A stretch of 43,775 bases of DNA from Clostridiales bacterium (GTDB lineage Bacteria; Bacillota; Clostridia; Oscillospirales; CAG-272), in the NCBI GenBank assembly GCA_024693345.1, contig JAILLB010000047.1, positions 1-43,775 on the forward strand, read 5' to 3'. The position numbers and the translations under genes are program-made. Below, piece by piece: positions 31,245 to 40,000 of the stretch. The number at the start of each line of letters is the position of its first letter. The first letter of the stretch is position 1. Below the pieces are notes generated by a model that was given only the letters and a program-made list of their open reading frames with translations, was not told where the DNA came from and ran no database searches.

Positions 31245-32300
31245 ATGGATAATCAAAACACAGCGCCGAAAATAATGAAAGAGACTAAGAATAAGATAGT
31301 TGTGGATTTTGAAAGAGCGCCTCTCAAAGAGCGTTTGAAAGCAAAATACGGAACATCGAATTTTGCAAGAAAGATTCTAATTTCATTCTTCAGATTCATT
31401 CTTCTTCTTGGATTGTCTTACGTAATTCTTTTCCCGTTCTTCTCCAAGATTTCAACCTCATTCATGAGTCCTATGGATTTCTTGCAGAGTGACGTTAAAT
31501 TGATTCCTAAATATCCGACACTCGATCAGTATAAGTATCTTGTTACTGAAAACGGATATTTCAGAGCACTTTTGAATACATTCCTGCTCTCCACATCTAC
31601 AGCTTTGATTCAGATGCTCGTCTGTTCATTTGTAGGATATGGATTTGCAAAGTTCAAATTCAAAGGAAACAAGATTATATTCGGTCTTGTATTGCTCTCA
31701 ATGATCGTTCCTGATCAGATTCTGGTGTCATCACTTGTTCAGAAGTTCATGTATCCTTCGATACTGGGAATCAGTCTGACTCCTCTGACGCAGGCTCTGG
31801 GCCTGACTCAGGGATTCTACAACACATACGTTCCGATTTTCTTCCTCTCTCTGACGGGCTTAGCCTTCAAGAACGGATTGTTCATATTCATAATGCGACA
31901 ATTCTACAGAGGCATTCCTGATGAACTTGAAGAGTCATCGTATGTTGATGGATATGGACCGATTAAGACGTTCTTCCTGATAATCCTGCCATTGTCTGTG
32001 CCGATGCTGGTAACGGTATTCCTGTTAGCATTCTCATGGCAGTGGACGGATATCTTCTACACTAACACATTCCTTAATGCGGCAGACCACGCACTGCTGA
32101 CCGGAACAAAATTCTGGCAGATAATGCCTGCTTCGCTGAAAGAACTCGCGGATGAAACCGGTGGTGACATGACGAACTACATCATCGCAGTCAAGAACAC
32201 TTCGGCTCTGATGATTGTTGCACCGCTTCTTATCATGTACCTGTTCATGCAGAGATACCTCATTCAGGGTATTGCACAGTCCGGATTCGGCGGAATGTAA
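31245..32300 (+). CDS. Carbohydrate ABC transporter permease, second subunit of second pair
   Basis: A 351-residue permease with a long cytoplasmic N-terminus (~45 residues) and six predicted helices from FFRFILLLGLSYVILFPFF on. The EAA loop is EESSYVDGYGPIKTFFLIILP. AAAGGAGG precedes ATG 31245. It partners the upstream permease. The locus ends here with a strong hairpin at 32314-32344. Confidence 0.92.
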   Translation: MDNQNTAPKIMKETKNKIVVDFERAPLKERLKAKYGTSNFARKILISFFRFILLLGLSYVILFPFFSKISTSFMSPMDFLQSDVKLIPKYPTLDQYKYLVTENGYFRALLNTFLLSTSTALIQMLVCSFVGYGFAKFKFKGNKIIFGLVLLSMIVPDQILVSSLVQKFMYPSILGISLTPLTQALGLTQGFYNTYVPIFFLSLTGLAFKNGLFIFIMRQFYRGIPDELEESSYVDGYGPIKTFFLIILPLSVPMLVTVFLLAFSWQWTDIFYTNTFLNAADHALLTGTKFWQIMPASLKELADETGGDMTNYIIAVKNTSALMIVAPLLIMYLFMQRYLIQGIAQSGFGGM

Positions 32301-32313
32301 TTTCACAAAAACA

Positions 32314-32344
32314 AAACAAGACAAGCACTTTGCTTGTCTTGTTT
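32314..32344 (+). terminator. Hairpin after the transporter operon, just before a DUF6056-like gene
   Basis: A perfect 14-bp stem (32314-32327 with 32331-32344) with a 3-base loop, followed only by TTT at the end of the arm. It should terminate the transporter operon at least partly. It ends 13 bases before ATG 32358, so it may also attenuate or partially insulate the next gene. Confidence 0.8.
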
Positions 32345-32357
32345 ACTCAGAGGGCAA

Positions 32358-33941
32358 ATGAAACTCAGAATAAAGACTTTTGTTACTGAATACTACCATT
32401 ATCTGGTATTGGCACTTTTGTTCATTATTCAGATGGTAATAGCATTCAACGTGGACCTCTACGGTGATGATTTCTATTATGCGAATTTCACCCAAGAGGG
32501 AATCGGATATTTTATCAGTGAAAATATATTTCATTATAATATGACAAACGGCAGATGCTGGGTTCATTTGCTGGATGAACTTCTGCTTTGTAACGGCAGT
32601 ATCATCCTCTGGAGACTGCTTCAGCCTTTTGCAGTTATACTGACTGTCTTCTACGGGGCAAAACTCGCATCAGGAGACGAAAAAGAAAAGTTTAAAACCG
32701 CTCTTGTGATGTTCTCATTGTCATTTACGTTCATTGACATACTGAACGCAAATCAGTCGGTTTACTGGGCCACGGGAAGCCTCAACTATTTTCTCCCGGC
32801 TCTGCTTTTAATCTGCCTTGCTTATCAGCTGGTAAAAGCATACAGAAAAGGAAAGCTTCCGTTTTATGTAATAATACTGGCTGTTTTCGCATGCAGTTCG
32901 ACAGAGCAGTGCGCTTTTGCTTCAGTTGTATTCGTTCTGGTATATTTCTTATTGAATATAAAGAAAAATAAGGGCCTCAGAGCGATTGATTTCATTCTGC
33001 TCGTATTGTCACTGGCTGCCATGATTACGCTGTTTCTGGCGCCCGGAAACGGGGTGAGAGAGGGATATTATCCCGAGTTCTACAGTCAGCCAATGCTGAG
33101 CAGGATCATTTCCAATCTCAGACCTCTTCTGACCCTGATTTTCGACAAATCCGGAATAGGAAATTATGTTGTGCTGTTCTTTGCTTCAAGCATATTCAGT
33201 ATACTGGGGAAGGACAAAAAACCACTGGATTTCGTGTTCCTCTGCGTTTCAAATGTCGGGCTTGCATTGCAGTTTGTAAACATGTTTGTTTTCCAGCATT
33301 TGGCAATCCTTATAATAACAGTTGCCTCTTTTGCCGCTGTATGTGTTTACCACGTGATAAACTGGGCGCATTCAGGTGAAGACGGGAAATTCTTCATACT
33401 CATTCTTTTGCTTGCACTTGTAATGCAGGGAGCAATGCTTATTTCACCTATTTACGGAGGAAGAACAACTCTTGCCAGCGGACTGTTACTTATGGTTTTG
33501 TCAGGAAAGATTATTGTTGATTCATCCGGAATGAAGGTTGGAATATTGGCGGCAATGCTGACATTCGGATTATCTGTCGGAATATGGTATGTGGCGGTAT
33601 TGAGTCTGGCGGGATTTTACCTGATTGCTCTTTATGCTGACAAATCCACACTCAAACTTGTTCCTGTCCTGGTGGTTCTTGCATGTATGATTCTGTTGAG
33701 AAACCAGTTGACAGTGGCTCTCGGTTACGCAGAAAACCACAGAGTAATCAAGGAAAACTATAAGCTGATTGAAGAATTCAAAAACAGTGAGGATGAAGTT
33801 CTGGAACAGCACTACCTGATTAACGGATACTACAAATACACAATGCCGTATGAGAGCAGTTATCACGAATGGTGGTACAAGAAACTGAACGGAATTGGAG
33901 AAGAAGTTCCGATTAAGTACACGGTTTTCCCGACCAAATAA
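32358..33941 (+). CDS. Polytopic membrane protein, DUF6056-like
   Basis: A 527-residue protein with about twelve hydrophobic helices. The early loop GDDFYYANFTQEG (D-D pair after the first helix), then NGRCWVHLLDELL, resembles the DUF6056/GT-C-like group, where an Asp pair in the first extracytoplasmic loop is expected to be catalytic. This suggests glycan transfer from lipid-linked sugars, but the substrate is unknown. ATG 32358 has a weak GAGGG behind the hairpin; an in-frame TTG at 32334 lies inside the stem. No promoter is visible, so it depends on readthrough or an unseen promoter. A terminator follows at 33948. Confidence 0.65.
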   Translation: MKLRIKTFVTEYYHYLVLALLFIIQMVIAFNVDLYGDDFYYANFTQEGIGYFISENIFHYNMTNGRCWVHLLDELLLCNGSIILWRLLQPFAVILTVFYGAKLASGDEKEKFKTALVMFSLSFTFIDILNANQSVYWATGSLNYFLPALLLICLAYQLVKAYRKGKLPFYVIILAVFACSSTEQCAFASVVFVLVYFLLNIKKNKGLRAIDFILLVLSLAAMITLFLAPGNGVREGYYPEFYSQPMLSRIISNLRPLLTLIFDKSGIGNYVVLFFASSIFSILGKDKKPLDFVFLCVSNVGLALQFVNMFVFQHLAILIITVASFAAVCVYHVINWAHSGEDGKFFILILLLALVMQGAMLISPIYGGRTTLASGLLLMVLSGKIIVDSSGMKVGILAAMLTFGLSVGIWYVAVLSLAGFYLIALYADKSTLKLVPVLVVLACMILLRNQLTVALGYAENHRVIKENYKLIEEFKNSEDEVLEQHYLINGYYKYTMPYESSYHEWWYKKLNGIGEEVPIKYTVFPTK

Positions 33942-33947
33942 ATAGTT

Positions 33948-33978
33948 ATGGCTACCTTGAATCGAGGTAGCCATTTTG
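33948..33978 (+). terminator. Terminator between convergent DUF6056-like and GH29 genes
   Basis: ATGGCTACCT (33948-33957) pairs perfectly with AGGTAGCCAT (33965-33974) across a 7-base loop, followed by TTTTGCTGTTT. It may also serve the GH29 gene on the other strand, which ends at 33990. Confidence 0.85.
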
Positions 33979-33989
33979 CTGTTTATCGC

Positions 33990-35063
33990 CTATTTGTTTT
34001 TCTTCAGCCAGTCGCCGAATTCTTTTACAGCGACATAATATGCATCCGGTACAACTCCATGTTTGTCGGGGGCGATGTTTAGCAGCACATTTCCGCCGTA
34101 TTGTTTAGATACTTCGTATCTGTGGATTGTCTGTTCGAGGGTGACATATTTATCTGCATTCTTTACATATGACCAGCCGCCGCCGACGTGCCATATTTGA
34201 CATGTTTCCCAGTAGTCAAACGGAGGTTTTTCTGTCGGTAATGTGCACTCGTATTTCGTGCAGTAGTCACCGAAGCCCCAAAGTCTGTCATTACATACAA
34301 TGCCAGGCTGGAGTTTCCTTATTTCATCTATTGAAATTACCTGAGAAAGATCCGGTACTGTTCCGTCAAACCACATTACATCTATCTTTCCGTACCTTGT
34401 AAGTAGCTCTTTAACCTGTGCATTCACATACGCCTCGTATGCGGCAATATGTTCTTTGGGCATCTCAGGTACAGATTCAATTTCTTTGTGATATTTGTCA
34501 TAATATGGTCTGTCAGGATGCGACTGAGAATGAGCACCGCTCATAAAGTTCATGTAGTCCTGATTGACTCTCCAGTCAGGCGGGGAATAGTAGAGACCTA
34601 CTTTCAGACCTACTTCCCGGCAGGCATCGACATATTCTTTTACCAGGTCTCTTCCGTGCAGATAATTTTTGGTTGAGAAATTGCCGGCATCAGACGGCCA
34701 CATTGCAAATCCGTCATGGTGTCTGGTCGTGAACACTGCATATTCAAATCCGGCTTCCTTGGCTGCACTCAGCCAGTCTTTGGGATTGAATGATTCCGGA
34801 TTGAATTTTTTTGCAAAGTCCCAATATTCGGCAGGGGTTACGATACCGTTGCCTTTTTTTCTTCTTTCGGGATTTTCCCACATGCTCCAGGAGATATCGC
34901 AGTCACCGTCGACTGTGGATATTCCGAAATGAATGAAAAGCCCTAATTTTGTGGGATTGAAAAACCATTGTGCATCGGGATGGGTGTTTCTTTCAAGCTT
35001 TTTTCCTGATGGGGAATAACCTATTACCGAATGCTGATCTGATGCAATTTTGTTTTCGCTCAT
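33990..35063 (-). CDS. Alpha-L-fucosidase (GH29)
   Basis: A 357-residue GH29 enzyme without a signal peptide, so probably cytoplasmic. Motifs in order: WFNP-type start (QWFFNPTKLGLFIHFGIST), FTTRHHDGFAMWPS (~111-124) that lines the fucose pocket, LYYSPPDWR (~158-165), and IDVMWFDG (227-234) with nucleophile Asp233. It is shorter than many (~450) because it lacks the C-terminal beta domain. ATG 35063 gives the usual length; an upstream Met at 35168 would read through the neighbouring terminator. An extended -10 (TGGTATCAT, near 35096-35101) lies upstream. It would remove terminal fucose from imported oligosaccharides and so complements the GH78 gene. Confidence 0.9.
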   Translation of the reverse strand: MSENKIASDQHSVIGYSPSGKKLERNTHPDAQWFFNPTKLGLFIHFGISTVDGDCDISWSMWENPERRKKGNGIVTPAEYWDFAKKFNPESFNPKDWLSAAKEAGFEYAVFTTRHHDGFAMWPSDAGNFSTKNYLHGRDLVKEYVDACREVGLKVGLYYSPPDWRVNQDYMNFMSGAHSQSHPDRPYYDKYHKEIESVPEMPKEHIAAYEAYVNAQVKELLTRYGKIDVMWFDGTVPDLSQVISIDEIRKLQPGIVCNDRLWGFGDYCTKYECTLPTEKPPFDYWETCQIWHVGGGWSYVKNADKYVTLEQTIHRYEVSKQYGGNVLLNIAPDKHGVVPDAYYVAVKEFGDWLKKNK

Positions 35064-35135
35064 GCTTCCAGAATCCTTTCTTTTTCTATGATTCAATGAT
35101 ACCACAAACAGAGTCAAAAGAAAACCGGAAATAGA

Positions 35136-35170
35136 ACAAAAAAATGGACCTGCACGAGGCAGATCCATTT
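35136..35170 (-). terminator. Terminator of the Ig-like surface protein gene
   Basis: The stem 35142-35153 with 35159-35170 (12 bp, one mismatch) is followed on the minus strand by seven or more T. It lies 20 bases past the stop codon. Confidence 0.88.
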
Positions 35171-35190
35171 GATTGACAATCTATTTCAGA

Positions 35191-37158
35191 TTATTTCTTT
35201 TTCTTTTTCATGATGATTACAACTACAACTACTGCTGCAACTACTACAACTGCTACGATGATGATTATAATCACTACGGGGCTGCCGGATTCGCCGCTGG
35301 GCGGTGTGCTCGGCTTTGTTGTTGTTTCAGACTTTGCTGTTGTTTCAGTTGTATCCTTCTTTGTTGTAACATCCATGCCCTTGACTTCAACATCAAATGA
35401 TGCGGAAATGCCTGCATAGTTATCTGTTACTGTAACCGGAGTTGTACCGGGCTGACCAAAGTCATATCTGAGTTTGAAATCGTCAGGAGTGAGGACTGAT
35501 TTATGACCATCTTCGTAAACATAGTTAACTTTGAGAGTAGAAGGATCATATGTTGCATCAACGTCAACTGAGAGAACTGCGTTCTTCAGGTCGATATCGA
35601 GAGAAGTCGGTGTAGCAACTGTTGCCTTGATTGTTGTTGTGCAATCAATGCCGTATGTTTCGTTGCTTACATGAACAACTACGTCAATTACGCCGGGAGC
35701 CTTGATTTCATATTCGAGCTCAACCTTGGGGCTGATAGCTGCATCAGAAAGAGTCTTAACTGATTCATCTGAATAAACGCAGCTGATGGTGAGATCACTC
35801 TCTGTGAGTTCCTGTCCGAAGTATACTTTTTCAAGATCTTCAGCCTGGATTGATACGATGTCGATGATTGTTACATCAAACTGTACTGTGTATCCAAGAT
35901 AGTTTACTGTAACTTTCTTGTCGCCGACAGTAGAGAAGTCATATACGAGTTTAACTGCGTTAACGCCGATTTCTGCGCTTTCGCCGTCTGAATAATTAAC
36001 TTTAATCTTGAGATCGGAAGGAGCAAATCCATCCTTTGTTATAGATGATTTTGTGTATGTGAGTGATTCAGGCAATGTTGCGATTTCGATGCTTGTAATG
36101 CCTGTTACTTCAACTTCGTATGAAGCTGTTCCGACACCGTATTTAAGAGAAATGGTTTTCTTTCCGGGTTCTTCAAAGTTGTAGCCTACGTCACAGCTAT
36201 CTATAACTTCTGTTGTTCCGTCTTTATATGTTGCGAGGATTTCAATGCCTTCAAGGTCGATTGTTTCGCCGCAGTAATAAGCGAGTTTGTCAGGAAGTTT
36301 CTGGATTTCAATCTTAGAAACGCTGTCTTCTTTCTGCTGGAGTTCGCTCTTGTAATCTGTTACATACTGTTTTGAACCGATAACAACATAGTCGATATCC
36401 ATCTTGGCACCCTGGTATGCGCCTGTACCATCTGTCTGGCCATAACCGAACGGGAAGAGGAAGAACTTGGTGAGGTTGGCAGCATAACGAGAATTCGGAA
36501 CACCGTCTTCGTTCTTTGTCAGCTGATCCTGGTAGTTTGTGTTTGAGTTTTCATCCGGAATGCTGACTATGTATTCAGCCCATTCACCTGAGTTGGATGC
36601 GATCTTAACATCAGTAATTGTTGATGTGTAGAAAGAAAGACCGCCGTTGATGTTCGTTGTCATGAAACCGATTGTGAACTGCTGAGCAGAACTGTAGTTT
36701 CTGATACGAATCTTCATGTACTCTGCTCCGCCGCTTGTTTCTTTTCCGGCTTTGATTCCTGTTACCCAGTAATCGAGATCGAATGCAATTCCGGGAGCTG
36801 TGCTTGTGCTTATGGCTTCAACAGAAAGAACCTCTCCGTTTGATGTCAGAGACCAACTGAGTCTTTCGGATGTGTATTTGCCGTTGCCCTGTTTGGAGTC
36901 TCCGTACCAGATTGCAGCACACTGGTCACCATCTTCGTTGAAACAGTCATCTTCATTGGAGTTTGCTTCCCACTTCTTTGTTTCTTCATTGTAAGTGGCC
37001 CATTTGTTGTTTGCTTCTGTGAAATCAAGCATGTCAACACAAGTAATTTTCTGTCCTTCAACACTTGTGTCATCAACTGTATTGACTGAAGCGCCAATGC
37101 TCATGCATGTTCCAAGAATAAACATCACTGATACTAAAATTGCCAGTAATTTTTTCAT
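35191..37158 (-). CDS. Membrane-anchored surface protein with bacterial Ig-like (Big_3) repeats
   Basis: A 655-residue exported protein. The signal peptide MKKLLAILVSVMFILGTCMS is followed by a ~250-residue N-terminal domain of beta character, possibly a carbohydrate-binding fold. About four Big_3-like repeats of 70-80 residues follow (from ~285), recognisable by GETIDLEGIEILATYKDGT, FAPSDLKIKVNYSDGES and related ends such as YDFSTVGDKKVTVNY. A Thr/Ser/Pro-rich stalk (~600-625) leads to a final helix built almost only of Val, Ile and Ala, then KKKKK. So the protein is held by a C-terminal membrane anchor without LPxTG. ATG 37158 follows GAAAGGAA. Its own consensus promoter is at 37213-37241. 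It probably binds glycan at the cell surface. Confidence 0.82.
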   Translation of the reverse strand: MKKLLAILVSVMFILGTCMSIGASVNTVDDTSVEGQKITCVDMLDFTEANNKWATYNEETKKWEANSNEDDCFNEDGDQCAAIWYGDSKQGNGKYTSERLSWSLTSNGEVLSVEAISTSTAPGIAFDLDYWVTGIKAGKETSGGAEYMKIRIRNYSSAQQFTIGFMTTNINGGLSFYTSTITDVKIASNSGEWAEYIVSIPDENSNTNYQDQLTKNEDGVPNSRYAANLTKFFLFPFGYGQTDGTGAYQGAKMDIDYVVIGSKQYVTDYKSELQQKEDSVSKIEIQKLPDKLAYYCGETIDLEGIEILATYKDGTTEVIDSCDVGYNFEEPGKKTISLKYGVGTASYEVEVTGITSIEIATLPESLTYTKSSITKDGFAPSDLKIKVNYSDGESAEIGVNAVKLVYDFSTVGDKKVTVNYLGYTVQFDVTIIDIVSIQAEDLEKVYFGQELTESDLTISCVYSDESVKTLSDAAISPKVELEYEIKAPGVIDVVVHVSNETYGIDCTTTIKATVATPTSLDIDLKNAVLSVDVDATYDPSTLKVNYVYEDGHKSVLTPDDFKLRYDFGQPGTTPVTVTDNYAGISASFDVEVKGMDVTTKKDTTETTAKSETTTKPSTPPSGESGSPVVIIIIIVAVVVVAAVVVVVIIMKKKKK

Positions 37159-37212
37159 TGAAATATTTCCTTTCAAAAAAATAATTTATATTTTATTTTT
37201 TTATCATCCTAA

Positions 37213-37241
37213 ATTATAGCAAACACTTTATTGTATGTCAA
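37213..37241 (-). promoter_or_regulatory. Consensus promoter of the Ig-like surface protein
   Basis: Minus strand: TTGACA (37241-37236), 17-base spacer, TATAAT (37218-37213), a perfect consensus. The -35 and part of the spacer lie inside the 3' end of rpiB. The leader is about 48 bases and very AT-rich. Confidence 0.88.
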
Positions 37242-37662
37242 TCTGGTTGACTCTGTTTTCGTGTCTGCCGCCCTGGAACTCTGAGTCCAGAAAAACATCA
37301 AGTATCCTGAGGGTGGTGTTAATGTCTATGAATCGGGAGCCGAGACACAATACATTTGCATTGTTGTGCTCGCGTGCTAGTTTTGCGTACTCGGGAATAG
37401 GGCAGAGTGCGGCCCTTATACCGTTAAATCTGTTGGCGGCCATGCTCATTCCGATTCCTGTTCCGCACAGGAGAACACCTTTTTCACATTGACCTGAAAG
37501 AATGGCTGAACAAAGCTTTTTCGCATATACCGGGTAGTCGACGGATTTGTCAGAATCTGTTCCGAAGTCAATTACCTCATATCCTCTCTTTTTCAGATAA
37601 TCCGTGATGGCGGATTTGTACTCAAATCCTGCGTGGTCTGAAGCTATTGCAATTTTGGTCAT
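37228..37662 (-). CDS. rpiB: Ribose-5-phosphate isomerase B
   Basis: A 144-residue RpiB/LacAB-family enzyme interconverting ribose 5-phosphate and ribulose 5-phosphate. It shows IAIASDHAGFEYK at the start, VDYPVYA, and LLCGTGIGMSMAANRFNGIRAA (in part) with catalytic Cys66. HENRV near the end is typical. The start overlaps the tsaB stop as ATGA, with GGGGGA upstream. It is the last gene of the desulfurase-tsaE-tsaB-rpiB unit, and no terminator hairpin was seen before the next promoter. Confidence 0.94.
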   Translation of the reverse strand: MTKIAIASDHAGFEYKSAITDYLKKRGYEVIDFGTDSDKSVDYPVYAKKLCSAILSGQCEKGVLLCGTGIGMSMAANRFNGIRAALCPIPEYAKLAREHNNANVLCLGSRFIDINTTLRILDVFLDSEFQGGRHENRVNQIDIQ

Positions 37663-38372
37663 TGTGCGTTTTCCCCCTGTTTCTGTTTGTATTCCCGTTC
37701 TGCCTGTGAGTCCCTGAGATACACGGGACACAACAGTGTGTCTGTGAACTGAGATTTGTCCTCGGCTTTGGTGTATATATCGAGAGCCAGCGATGCAACT
37801 GAACCTGCATTCTGGTAAATGAGTTCATCAGGCGTCTTCTCAGCTTTTGGATATGCTTTTAAAGCTATGCTGATTCCGTCTCCGAAAAAGTATATAGGAA
37901 TGTCGAATCTGTCAAGCTCTGCACTGAGTGCATCGGAAGTAATGAGTCTGTCTTCACAGAGTCTTTTTCTGGTTTGTCCGTCATACTCGAAAACGGCGTT
38001 ATACAGCTGATTTCTTCTCGCATCCATGACAGGGCAAGCAATGAAGTGTCCGCCTATGTTTTTGCCGTTTTCCGCGAGGGCTTCCAGACTGGATACTCCC
38101 ACTACCGGCTTATTTGACATAAAGCTGAGACCTTTGATGAGTGAGACTCCGATTCTTACTCCGGTAAACGAACCGGGACCGGAGGAGATTGCGAAAATGT
38201 CTATATCCGAAATCTTTAAATTCGACTGCTTGAGCAACTTGTCAATTTCGGGAAGCAGTATCTCACTGTGGGTAACCGCTTCTGTCTTTTGAACAAGGGC
38301 AATGCATTCTTTGTCTCTGTTAATTGCCGCTGTCGCTGTTTTTGCCGTTGTATCGGCCGCTAGTATATACAT
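37659..38372 (-). CDS. tsaB: tRNA t6A biosynthesis protein TsaB
   Basis: A 237-residue ASKHA-fold protein. It shows ILAADTTAKTATAAI at the N-terminus, THSEILLPEIDKLL, and ISSGPGSFTGVRIGVSLIKG (in part), all hallmarks of TsaB (YeaZ). It forms a complex with TsaD and TsaE to make N6-threonylcarbamoyladenosine at position 37 of ANN-decoding tRNAs. TsaE is encoded 3 bases upstream; tsaD and tsaC are not in the window. ATG 38372 follows AGGTG. The ASKHA fold lacks the metal-binding residues of TsaD, as expected for the scaffold subunit. Confidence 0.94.
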   Translation of the reverse strand: MYILAADTTAKTATAAINRDKECIALVQKTEAVTHSEILLPEIDKLLKQSNLKISDIDIFAISSGPGSFTGVRIGVSLIKGLSFMSNKPVVGVSSLEALAENGKNIGGHFIACPVMDARRNQLYNAVFEYDGQTRKRLCEDRLITSDALSAELDRFDIPIYFFGDGISIALKAYPKAEKTPDELIYQNAGSVASLALDIYTKAEDKSQFTDTLLCPVYLRDSQAEREYKQKQGENAQ

Positions 38373-38375
38373 GGT

Positions 38376-38804
38376 TCACCTGTAAATCTTTATTGTTCTT
38401 CCGCTGTTGTCTTCCGTTCTGTCTATTTCAACGACATATATGTTTTCCGGAAGATATTCCTCTATTTTCTCACTCCACTCGCACACGGAAATGCCATCTC
38501 TCTGAAGATAGTCGTAGAAACCGATTCCGTACAGAGAATCTTCATCCGTTATCCTGTACATATCAAAGTGAAACAGCGGGACATTGCCCCTGTATTCATT
38601 GACGACAGTATATGTTGGGCTCTGAACTCTGGCTCCGGGACACAGAACGGATGCAATTCCTCTCACGAATGTTGTCTTTCCGGCCCCGAGATCTCCTTTC
38701 AGGGCAACAAAGTCTTTTGTCTTTAGAAGAGAAGAAAATTCTGCCCCTGCCTTTTCTGTTTCTTCGGGCGAATATGCAGTTATGGATTTCAATAATTCTG
38801 CCAT
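38376..38804 (-). CDS. tsaE: tRNA t6A biosynthesis ATPase TsaE
   Basis: A 142-residue P-loop ATPase: Walker A GDLGAGKT at residues 37-44, SPTYTVVNEY (switch I-like), FHFDMYRI, and CEWSEKIEEYLP near the end. TsaE binds the TsaB-TsaD dimer and its ATP hydrolysis resets the enzyme between t6A cycles. ATG 38804 is preceded by AAAGGAA at 7 bases; the in-frame TTG at 38810 is less likely. It follows the desulfurase stop by 2 bases. Confidence 0.94.
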   Translation of the reverse strand: MAELLKSITAYSPEETEKAGAEFSSLLKTKDFVALKGDLGAGKTTFVRGIASVLCPGARVQSPTYTVVNEYRGNVPLFHFDMYRITDEDSLYGIGFYDYLQRDGISVCEWSEKIEEYLPENIYVVEIDRTEDNSGRTIKIYR

Positions 38805-38806
38805 TG

Positions 38807-39985
38807 TCAATTCCTTTTGGATAAAGTGTCAAGCCCTTCTTTTACTGCAAGGACAAGGGCATCAACATCTTCTTTTGTGTTCTGTATGCCAAAGCTTATA
38901 CGTATAGATGAATCTATATCTTTGTCATCAAGGCCGAAGCTCTTGAGAACGTGGCTCTTTGAATTCGTGTTGGAAGCGCACGCGCTGCCGCTCGATACAT
39001 ATATATTCTTTGACGACAGGAAGTGAAGCATTGTCTCGCTTCTTATTCCTTTTACTGTAACATTCATTATGTGGGTTGCTTTTAGATCTGTCTCTGGTGT
39101 ATTGATGACAATTCTGTCGCTTCCTGTATTTTTCAGAGAGTCAGCAGTGTAGTCATACAGCTCTGAGAAGAGGCTGCTTATCTTTGCATAATTGTCACGG
39201 AAGTATTTAACCGCTTCAGCAAAACCTGCGATGCCGGCTACGTTTTCCGTTCCTGATCTGAATCCGTTTTCCTGACCGCCTCCGAATATGACGGGGGAGA
39301 GAGCTCTGGCTTTCAGAACGTTTTCTGAAACATAAAGAGCACCTACACCTTTTGGTCCTCCGATTTTATGTGCGCTCAGAGTGAGCATGTCAGCAGAAGA
39401 AAACAGGTTCTTGGGGAATTTCATGTATCCCTGCACTATATCGCAATGAGTTATTACATTTGGATTGACTGCTCTTGCGAGTCTGAATATTTCACTCACA
39501 TTGTTGACTGCACCTGTCTCGTTGTTGACGAGCATGGCGGATACAAAAACAGTGTCAGAATTCAATTCCTGCACATATTTTTCCATGTCCCATATCCCTT
39601 TGGGAGAAGGGATGAAAGCGACTTTATATCCACAGGATTCAAGATGTTTGGCGCAGCTAATGACCGAGGCGTGCTCGGTTTCTCCGAAGATGAATTTCTT
39701 TCCGCTGTTTCTCGGCTTGCTTGCGGCAAATCCGAGAATTGCAAGGTTTGTGGCTTCAGTTCCGCACGAAGTGAAAATGAGCTGTTTTGCAACCGGATTT
39801 TTACCGGATGGCAGCAGAGTTGAAAGAATTGTCTTCTTCGCTTCCTCTATTATTTTCTGAGCAGTGTAACCTTTTTCGTGTAAGCTGGAAGGATTGCCGT
39901 ATTCCGAAGTATATACTTCATTCATTTTGCTCAGAACGCACTCCAGAACGGGAGTGGTTGCGCTGTTGTCTAAGTAGTGTTCCAT
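38807..39985 (-). CDS. Cysteine desulfurase (NifS/IscS family)
   Basis: A 392-residue PLP enzyme that takes sulfur from cysteine for Fe-S clusters and thio-tRNA. It starts EHYLDNSATTP, with the PLP lysine Lys207 in LSAHKIGGPKGVG and the persulfide Cys336 in SSGSACASNT. It has the short Cys loop plus SHVLKSFG of the group I enzymes. There is no iscU or regulator beside it. Its operon with tsaE and tsaB points to tRNA modification, and thiI elsewhere in the window could be an acceptor (inference). ATG 39985 is chosen on the conserved MEHYLDNSATT start; the ribosome site (GCGAGA) is weak. Confidence 0.93.
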   Translation of the reverse strand: MEHYLDNSATTPVLECVLSKMNEVYTSEYGNPSSLHEKGYTAQKIIEEAKKTILSTLLPSGKNPVAKQLIFTSCGTEATNLAILGFAASKPRNSGKKFIFGETEHASVISCAKHLESCGYKVAFIPSPKGIWDMEKYVQELNSDTVFVSAMLVNNETGAVNNVSEIFRLARAVNPNVITHCDIVQGYMKFPKNLFSSADMLTLSAHKIGGPKGVGALYVSENVLKARALSPVIFGGGQENGFRSGTENVAGIAGFAEAVKYFRDNYAKISSLFSELYDYTADSLKNTGSDRIVINTPETDLKATHIMNVTVKGIRSETMLHFLSSKNIYVSSGSACASNTNSKSHVLKSFGLDDKDIDSSIRISFGIQNTKEDVDALVLAVKEGLDTLSKRN

Positions 39986-40000
39986 GATTTCTCGCAAGGC

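Noticed and set aside
35064..35168. N-terminal hydrophobic extension of the GH29 fucosidase that looks like a signal peptide
   Set aside because: It would be translated through the neighbouring terminator; ATG 35063 gives a normal GH29 start.
35173..35419. Plus-strand frames with strange Tyr/Cys- or Thr-rich low-complexity protein
   Set aside because: They are antisense shadows of the Val/Ile-rich anchor and Thr-rich stalk of the Ig-like protein.
37163..37212. AT-rich poly-T/A leader of the Ig-like gene as a terminator or origin
   Set aside because: It has no stable stem and is explained as the leader between a consensus promoter and the ribosome site.
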